Source of the DNA: an uncultured Nitrosomonadales bacterium
GTDB lineage: Bacteria; Pseudomonadota; Gammaproteobacteria; Burkholderiales; Gallionellaceae
NCBI GenBank assembly: GCA_903934275.1
Contig: CAIZNF010000633.1
Location: 1-9,763, forward strand
Length of the DNA stretch: 9,763 bases
Reading direction: 5' to 3'
The translations under genes were made by a program, and so were the position numbers. Shown one piece after another: positions 6,021-9,763 of the stretch (position 1 is the first letter of the stretch; each line of letters starts with the position of its first letter). Below the pieces are notes generated by a model. The model did not search any database. It was not told the DNA's origin and saw nothing but the letters and a program-made list of their open reading frames with translations.

Positions 6021-6820
6021 CAGGGTTTCCCTGGTTTTTCCCTTATGGTGGCGGTTTCGTTAACGTCGGAAGAGGGTGTGGAAGCGCCGCTGTTCTTTGT
6101 CAGCATACGTTGGGCATCGTCGCGTAAATCGGCCACTCCCATCGCGTCGTATGCCTGCACCAGGATTTGCAGCGCGTCGCGCGTCGATGGGCTGTTTGGG
6201 TATTGCGTGAGGATGCCTTGTGCGCGATTGGCCGCAGCGACATGCGCACCGCGACGCAGGTAATAGCTGGCAACATGCAACTCGTATTTTGCCAGCGCGT
6301 TCACCAGATATTGCATGCGCAATCTGGAGTCTGCCGCGTATTTGCTGTCCGGGAAGCGTGTCACCAGATCCCTGAAGGCGGCGAACGAATCCTGTGCCGC
6401 CTTCGGGTCGCGTTCGGTGGGGTCTTGCCCGCCCGCCGACCGGAGGAGGCTGATTTCGCCGTTGAAGTTGGCCAAGCCTTTTACGTAATAGGCATAATCG
6501 ACATAAGAGCTGTTGGGATATTGCTTGATGAACCTGTCGGCGGATGATACTGACGATTCTGCCTCTCCCTGGCGATAATAGGCATAAGCTATTTCCAGCA
6601 ATGACTGCTGCGCATACTGCCCGTACGGATAGCGCGATTGCAGTGTTTCGTATAATTTGATGGCCGATTCGTAATTGCCATTGTTCAATTCGGCTTTGGC
6701 TTGATTGTACATTTCTTCGACGGCCATATACTTGACCGGTGCCGAGCCATCAGGTAAAGGGGCGAGCATACCGCAAGCAGTTAACGTAAGCAGCAAGAAT
6801 AAGGCTAAACTATGGCGCAT
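6020..6820 (-). CDS. bamD: Outer membrane assembly lipoprotein BamD (ComL)
   Basis: BamD is the essential lipoprotein of the BAM complex that inserts beta-barrel proteins into the outer membrane. The 266-residue precursor starts MRHSLALFLL and has a lipobox LTAC, with lipidated Cys16 followed by Gly, consistent with outer-membrane sorting. TPR-like repeats follow: YNQAKAELNNGNYESAIKLYETLQSRYPYGQYAQQ is the family hallmark (residues about 38-72), then AYYRQGEAESSVSSADRFIKQYPNSSYVDYAYYVKGLAN, and later KYELHVASYYLRRGAHVAAANRAQGILTQYPNS. The ATG at 6818-6820 was preferred over a TTG four codons upstream because it gives a standard signal peptide and sits about 20 bases after a probable transcription start. 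The start codon shares two bases with the divergent rluD start. The Nudix gene follows with a 1-base overlap. Confidence 0.96.
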   Translation of the reverse strand: MRHSLALFLLLTLTACGMLAPLPDGSAPVKYMAVEEMYNQAKAELNNGNYESAIKLYETLQSRYPYGQYAQQSLLEIAYAYYRQGEAESSVSSADRFIKQYPNSSYVDYAYYVKGLANFNGEISLLRSAGGQDPTERDPKAAQDSFAAFRDLVTRFPDSKYAADSRLRMQYLVNALAKYELHVASYYLRRGAHVAAANRAQGILTQYPNSPSTRDALQILVQAYDAMGVADLRDDAQRMLTKNSGASTPSSDVNETATIREKPGKP

Positions 6821-7904
6821 GATTAAATCCAAAAATAATTTTCAAGATTATACCAAAGGCGGGCAATCTACTTCGCAACAAGTTGCGAGTGAGGTTTGTA
6901 CCAGCATCGCCGCCCTTGATCAGCAGACCTTTGTTGTGTCGGATGATTGCGGGGGTATGCGTTTCGATCAGGTGCTGGCAAAGCTGTTGCCGGAGTATTC
7001 GCGCAGCCGCTTGCAGGAGTGGATTGCAGATGGGCAGGCCAGACTGGACGGAGCCATCGCTATTGCAAAACAGAAAGTGTGGGGCGGTGAAACCATCGTC
7101 GTACAGCCGCAGGCGCACCCTTCCGAGCAGTTGCATCAGGCTGAAGATATCGCGCTCGACATCGTTTATGAGGACGATGCACTGTTGGTGATCAACAAAC
7201 CGGTCGGGCTGGTGATGCATCCGGGTAGCGGCAACTGGGAAGGCACATTGCTCAACGCGCTGCTGCACCATGCACCGCAACTGGAAGGCGTGCCGCGCGC
7301 CGGCATCGTGCATCGCCTCGACAAGGATACCAGCGGTTTGCTGGTGGTCGCCAAAACGCTGACCGCGCAAACCGCGTTGGTGCGCCAACTCCAAGCGCGC
7401 AGCGTGAAACGCGAATATCTCGCGCTGGCTTGGGGCGAGTTGCGTCACGGCGGGAAAGTGGACGCACCGCTGGGCCGTCATCCCACACAGCGCATCAAAA
7501 TGGCGGTAGTGGAAGACGGCAAGCCCGCCGTCACGCATTATCAAATCGAAGAGAAATTTTCTTGTTGCACGCTGCTGCGTTGCCGTCTGGAGACCGGGCG
7601 CACCCACCAGATCCGCGTGCACCTCACGTATATCGGCCACCCGCTGGTGGGCGACAGCGTGTACCTGAAAGGCGTGCAGAAATGCGTGCCGCAACTGCGC
7701 GACCTATTGCACCGCTTTCCGCGCCAGGCCCTGCACGCCACTTGCCTGGCACTGGAGCATCCGGATAGCGGAGAGATGATGGAATGGGAAACACCGCTGC
7801 CGCAAGACATGCAACTGTTGCTGCAACAAATACGCACAGCAATATCCCTTCTCACTGCACCCCCTTCTCTGACAAGGGGAGGCCGGGAGGGGTTTGAGGT
7901 GTAA
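6819..7904 (+). CDS. rluD: 23S rRNA pseudouridine synthase RluD (1911/1915/1917 type)
   Basis: RluD converts uridines of helix 69 in 23S rRNA to pseudouridine, acting late in large-subunit assembly. Here it has 361 residues. An S4 RNA-binding domain (about 47-95, MRFDQVLAKLLPEYSRSRLQEWI) precedes the RsuA/RluD catalytic domain with INKPVGLVMHPG, the catalytic motif HRLDKDTSGL (Asp168), REYLALAWG, LETGRTHQIRVH and GHPLVGD. The TTG-initiated extension further upstream lies wholly within bamD; the ATG at 6819 is the first plausible start. Residues 1-35 have no counterpart in the E. coli protein, so the true start is less certain. About 18-20 residues at the C-terminus (from ISLLTAPPSL to the end) are encoded by a hairpin-forming G/C repeat and replace the normal tail. 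PgeF follows after 3 bases. The conserved order and strong core make the assignment firm. Confidence 0.95.
   Translation: MIKSKNNFQDYTKGGQSTSQQVASEVCTSIAALDQQTFVVSDDCGGMRFDQVLAKLLPEYSRSRLQEWIADGQARLDGAIAIAKQKVWGGETIVVQPQAHPSEQLHQAEDIALDIVYEDDALLVINKPVGLVMHPGSGNWEGTLLNALLHHAPQLEGVPRAGIVHRLDKDTSGLLVVAKTLTAQTALVRQLQARSVKREYLALAWGELRHGGKVDAPLGRHPTQRIKMAVVEDGKPAVTHYQIEEKFSCCTLLRCRLETGRTHQIRVHLTYIGHPLVGDSVYLKGVQKCVPQLRDLLHRFPRQALHATCLALEHPDSGEMMEWETPLPQDMQLLLQQIRTAISLLTAPPSLTRGGREGFEV
6847..6855 (-). promoter_or_regulatory. Extended -10 promoter of bamD inside rluD coding sequence
   Basis: On the minus strand TGG directly precedes a perfect TATAAT (6847-6852), an extended -10 element (TGN-TATAAT). 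Transcription would start near 6840, about 20 bases before the bamD ATG. No good -35 is seen at 17 bases, which extended -10 promoters tolerate. The element lies within codons 10-13 of rluD on the other strand. Confidence 0.6.
7857..7894. repeat. C/G-rich hairpin repeat forming the RluD C-terminus
   Basis: CCCCTT (7861-7866) and AAGGGG (7874-7879) form a 6-bp hairpin, followed by AGGCCGGGAGGGG. The layout resembles dispersed 'CCCCTTGACAAGGGGAGG...GGGAGGGG' repeats that I recall from many proteobacterial genomes. It is translated as the tail of RluD (APPSLTRGGREGF) and ends just before the pgeF ribosome-binding site. Confidence 0.6.
7896..7899 (+). promoter_or_regulatory. pgeF ribosome-binding site within the rluD tail
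   Basis: GAGG lies 8 bases before the pgeF ATG at 7908 and inside the last codons of rluD, at the edge of the G-rich repeat. Translation of the pair is likely coupled. Confidence 0.55.
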
Positions 7905-7907
7905 CAA

Positions 7908-8666
7908 ATGAACCCGCTTGAACATTGCATCACTCCAGACTGGCCCGCACCCGCACAGGTCAAAGCCTTGCAGACTACCCGGCAGGGTGGTTTGGGCATC
8001 GCTCCCTACGACAGCTTCAATCTCGGTAGCCACGTCGGCGATAGCCCGCTGGTAGTGGCGCGCAATCGCATGTTGCTCAACACGCTACTGCCCGGCGAAC
8101 CGGTGTGGCTGGAGCAGGTACATGGCACAGCGGTGGCCGACGCGGATCATGCAGACTGCGTGATACGGGCAGACGCATGTATCGCGCGGCAGCGCGGCTC
8201 GGTGTGCGTGGTGATGACGGCCGATTGCCTGCCGGTATTGCTATGCGACAAACAGGGAACGGTGGTCGGCGCGGCGCATGCCGGATGGAAAGGTCTGGCG
8301 GCGGGAGTGATCGAAGCCACCGTGCAGGCGATGAATATCGACCCGAAAAATCTCATGGCTTGGCTTGGTCCGGCGATTGGCCGGGATGCGTTCGAAGTCG
8401 GTGAAGAGGTACGTGCAGTCTTTGTGGGAAACGACCCGCAAGCTGCCTCGGCATTTACCCCCTCTCCCTTGAGGGGAGAGGGCTGGGGAGAGGGTGAAAA
8501 ATGGTTGGCCGACATCCATGCATTGGCGCGGTTGCGTCTGAACGCGCTGGGCATTGCGCAAATTTACGGTGGCGGATGCTGCACCTATCGCGAGCGCGAG
8601 AAGTTTTTTTCCTACCGTCGCGATGGCGTGACCGGTCGCATGGGGACATTCATCTGGCTGGAATAG
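7908..8666 (+). CDS. pgeF: Peptidoglycan editing factor PgeF (YfiH, multicopper-oxidase-like laccase-domain family)
   Basis: PgeF proteins act in the cytoplasm. In E. coli the protein removes wrongly made L-Ser-containing muropeptide precursors, and family members also show purine-nucleoside phosphorylase/adenosine deaminase activity. The 252-residue protein carries the metal/active-site triad: His72 (WLEQVHGT), Cys107 (VMTADCLPVLLC) and His124 (AAHAGWKGL). AWLGPAIG, the CTY motif and FFSYRRDG.TGRM.TFIWL also match E. coli YfiH. Residues 184-197 (TPSPLRGEGWGEGE) replace about five residues of the E. coli protein and are the translation of a palindromic repeat inserted in frame. The rest is intact, so the protein is probably functional, with an extra surface loop before KWLADI. 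It is co-transcribed with rluD (3-base gap) and faces nadC tail to tail. Confidence 0.95.
   Translation: MNPLEHCITPDWPAPAQVKALQTTRQGGLGIAPYDSFNLGSHVGDSPLVVARNRMLLNTLLPGEPVWLEQVHGTAVADADHADCVIRADACIARQRGSVCVVMTADCLPVLLCDKQGTVVGAAHAGWKGLAAGVIEATVQAMNIDPKNLMAWLGPAIGRDAFEVGEEVRAVFVGNDPQAASAFTPSPLRGEGWGEGEKWLADIHALARLRLNALGIAQIYGGGCCTYREREKFFSYRRDGVTGRMGTFIWLE
8458..8494. repeat. CCCTCTCCC/GGGAGAGGG palindromic repeat inside pgeF
   Basis: CCCTCTCCC (8460-8468) is complementary to GGGAGAGGG (8474-8482) across a 5-base loop. A second GGGAGAGGG copy follows at 8486-8494, so the 5' strand has two possible partners. From memory the sequence is of the widespread proteobacterial CCCTCTCCC...GGGAGAGGG repeat type. 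It is in frame within pgeF and encodes TPSPLRGEGWGEGE; relative to E. coli YfiH it adds about nine residues. Confidence 0.75.
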
Positions 8667-8733
8667 GCTGCCGTTTCCAAACAGGCAACCCTCGTAAATT
8701 TGCCGTCAAAACTAAATCAAGAAAAAACAGTTG

Positions 8734-8793
8734 TCCGCAGATTGCGCAGATTTTCGCAGATTAAAATCTGCGTTAATCCATGTGATCTGCGGA
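8734..8793. repeat. CGCAGATT palindromic cluster between convergent pgeF and nadC
   Basis: Three direct copies of CGCAGATT (8736-8743, 8745-8752, 8755-8762) are followed by the perfect complement AATCTGCG (8765-8772) and a variant GATCTGCG (8784-8791). The outer 9-base ends (8734-8742 and 8785-8793) are complementary, and the inner 8-2-8 palindrome (8755-8772) is perfect. It sits mid-way in the 144-base gap between convergent genes, so it may serve as a bidirectional transcription barrier or RNA-end stabiliser, although no T-run follows the hairpin. It resembles dispersed CGCAGATTACGCAGATT-type repeats known from proteobacteria. Confidence 0.75.
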
Positions 8794-8810
8794 TGAATAG
8801 CAGTTTTTGG

Positions 8811-9665
8811 TTAAAGTTCAGCTTGGGGTGCAAAGCGCATCGACAAATCTATCGCCGTGACATCCTTGGTCAGTGCGCCGATGGAAATCCGGTCCACACC
8901 GGTTTCCGCAATCATGCGCACGGTCTCCAGCGTGATGCCGCCGGAGGCTTCCAGTTCGATGCGTCCGGCGGCATGGGCCACGGCGAGGCGCATATCGATC
9001 AGCGAGAAATTATCGAGCAGTATCAGTTTGGCACCCGCGCTGATCGCGTCAAAAAGCTGTTGCAGGTCTTCCACCTCGATCTGGATGGATACCCCCGGTG
9101 GGGTGATGCGAAACGCCTGCTCCAGTACCAGGCCGATGCTGCCTGCGGCGGCGATGTGGTTCTCCTTGATCAGCACGCCGTCGAACAATCCGATACGCTG
9201 GTTGTGTCCGCCGCCGACCAGAACCGCGTGCTTTTGCGCGATGCGCAATCCCGGCAGGGTTTTGCGCGTGTCCATGATTTTTGCCTTGGTTCCCGTCACG
9301 GCCCCCACATAGCGCCGCACCAGCGTGGCGGTGCCGGACAGCGTTTGCAGGAAATTCAGCGCGCAACGCTCCGCGCTGAGCAGGGCGCGCGCACTTCCCT
9401 CCACCTTGCACAACTCTTGACCGGGCAGCATCGTGCCGCCCTCCGGCAGCACCCAGTGGATTTTGCAGTTGGGGTCGAGCCTGAAAAAACATTCCTCGAA
9501 CCACAGCGTGCCGCACAGCACCGCTTCCTGCCGCGCGATGACGCTGGCCGAGGCGGCCTGTGTGGCGGGAATCAATTGCGCGGTCAGGTCACCGTCGCGC
9601 AGATCTTCATCCAGCGCGGCGGATACGTTGAGTTCAATCTGTGATGTCAGCGAATGTGGATGCAT
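8811..9665 (-). CDS. nadC: Nicotinate-nucleotide pyrophosphorylase (carboxylating), QPRTase
   Basis: NadC converts quinolinate plus PRPP to nicotinate mononucleotide, CO2 and PPi in de novo NAD synthesis, acting after NadB and NadA. The 284 residues match the family length. Signatures are ERCALNFLQTLSGTAT (residues 99-114), DTRKTLPGLR (132-141, phosphoribosyl/quinolinate binding), KHAVLVGGGHNQRIGL, LIKENHI (165-171), IEVEVEDLQQL, LILLDNF, LEASGGIT and ISIGALTK. The ATG at 9663-9665 was preferred over a GTG at 9681-9683, whose only GGAG motif abuts the codon. Neither has a well-spaced ribosome-binding site. No promoter is recognisable in the 98 bases upstream, which include an inverted pair of REP-like hairpins, so the promoter may lie beyond the window or nadC may be a downstream operon gene. 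Confidence 0.97.
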   Translation of the reverse strand: MHPHSLTSQIELNVSAALDEDLRDGDLTAQLIPATQAASASVIARQEAVLCGTLWFEECFFRLDPNCKIHWVLPEGGTMLPGQELCKVEGSARALLSAERCALNFLQTLSGTATLVRRYVGAVTGTKAKIMDTRKTLPGLRIAQKHAVLVGGGHNQRIGLFDGVLIKENHIAAAGSIGLVLEQAFRITPPGVSIQIEVEDLQQLFDAISAGAKLILLDNFSLIDMRLAVAHAAGRIELEASGGITLETVRMIAETGVDRISIGALTKDVTAIDLSMRFAPQAEL

Positions 9666-9701
9666 GGTTAGGATTAGCGGCACTCCGTGAATGTTGCTTC
9701 C

Positions 9702-9760
9702 GTAGGTGCGAATTCATTCGCACATAATCTATGTGTTCGTGCGAATGAATTCGCACCTAC
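9702..9760. repeat. Inverted pair of GTAG-headed REP-like hairpins (second family)
   Basis: A perfect 22-base inverted repeat (9702-9723 against 9739-9760) is separated by 15 bases. Each arm is a GTAG head plus the hairpin GTGCGAAT-TC-ATTCGCAC. The heads are at the outer ends, the reverse of the pair at 362-422. The stem sequence differs from that pair, but the head, the 8-bp stem and the paired arrangement are the same. It lies 37 bases upstream of the nadC start. Confidence 0.85.
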
Positions 9761-9763
9761 AAA

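Noticed and set aside
6705..6818. Upstream TTG-initiated extension of rluD by 38 codons
   Set aside because: It lies entirely within bamD coding sequence on the other strand, has no similarity to the RluD N-terminus as recalled, and starts with TTG. The ATG at 6819 is preferred.
8667..8700. Hairpin GCCGTTT…AAACAGGC after the pgeF stop as a terminator
   Set aside because: The stem is imperfect and short and no T-run follows it.

Overview
The window looks like core chromosome from a betaproteobacterium. Nitrosomonadales (Gallionella/Sideroxydans-like) is a guess from gene order and protein style, not a demonstrated assignment. The support is the set of neighbourhoods: ahcY–small 4-TM membrane protein–metF behind an SAH riboswitch, trxA–rho, bamD divergent from rluD–pgeF, and nadC. 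No phage, IS transposase, CRISPR array, tRNA or rRNA gene is visible. Coding density is high and no gap between genes exceeds about 270 bases.

Layout, left to right. Positions 1-348 (minus) hold the N-terminal part of a U32-family tRNA hydroxylation protein (trhP/yegQ), cut by the window edge. Positions 458-3341 (minus) hold a methyl-cycle operon, transcribed ahcY, then a YvlD/phage-holin-like membrane protein, then metF, with trhP possibly last. It has a TATAAT-type promoter and an S-adenosylhomocysteine riboswitch at about 3371-3450. AhcY removes the SAH left by methyltransferases, and MetF supplies methyl-THF to remethylate the homocysteine released. Positions 3564-5337 (minus) hold trxA then rho. 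A 28-codon leader ORF overlaps the rho start. Positions 5463-6820 (minus) hold bamD followed by a zinc-ribbon Nudix hydrolase with a 1-base overlap. Positions 6819-8666 (plus) hold rluD and pgeF. The rluD start codon overlaps the bamD start codon on the other strand. Positions 8811-9665 (minus) hold nadC, convergent with pgeF.

The unusual layer is short palindromic DNA. At least six distinct small repeat or hairpin elements sit in under 10 kb. Two are inverted pairs built on a GTAG head plus an 8-bp hairpin (362-422 and 9702-9760), the architecture of RAYT-associated REP sequences. One is a 97-bp MITE-like palindrome (1736-1832). One is a CGCAGATT cluster between the convergent genes pgeF and nadC (8734-8793). 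Two G/C-rich elements are translated: one is inserted in frame inside pgeF and one forms the C-terminus of RluD and supplies the start context of pgeF. The other points for follow-up are the rho leader ORF, a possible expression platform for the SAH riboswitch, and the bamD promoter buried in rluD coding sequence.
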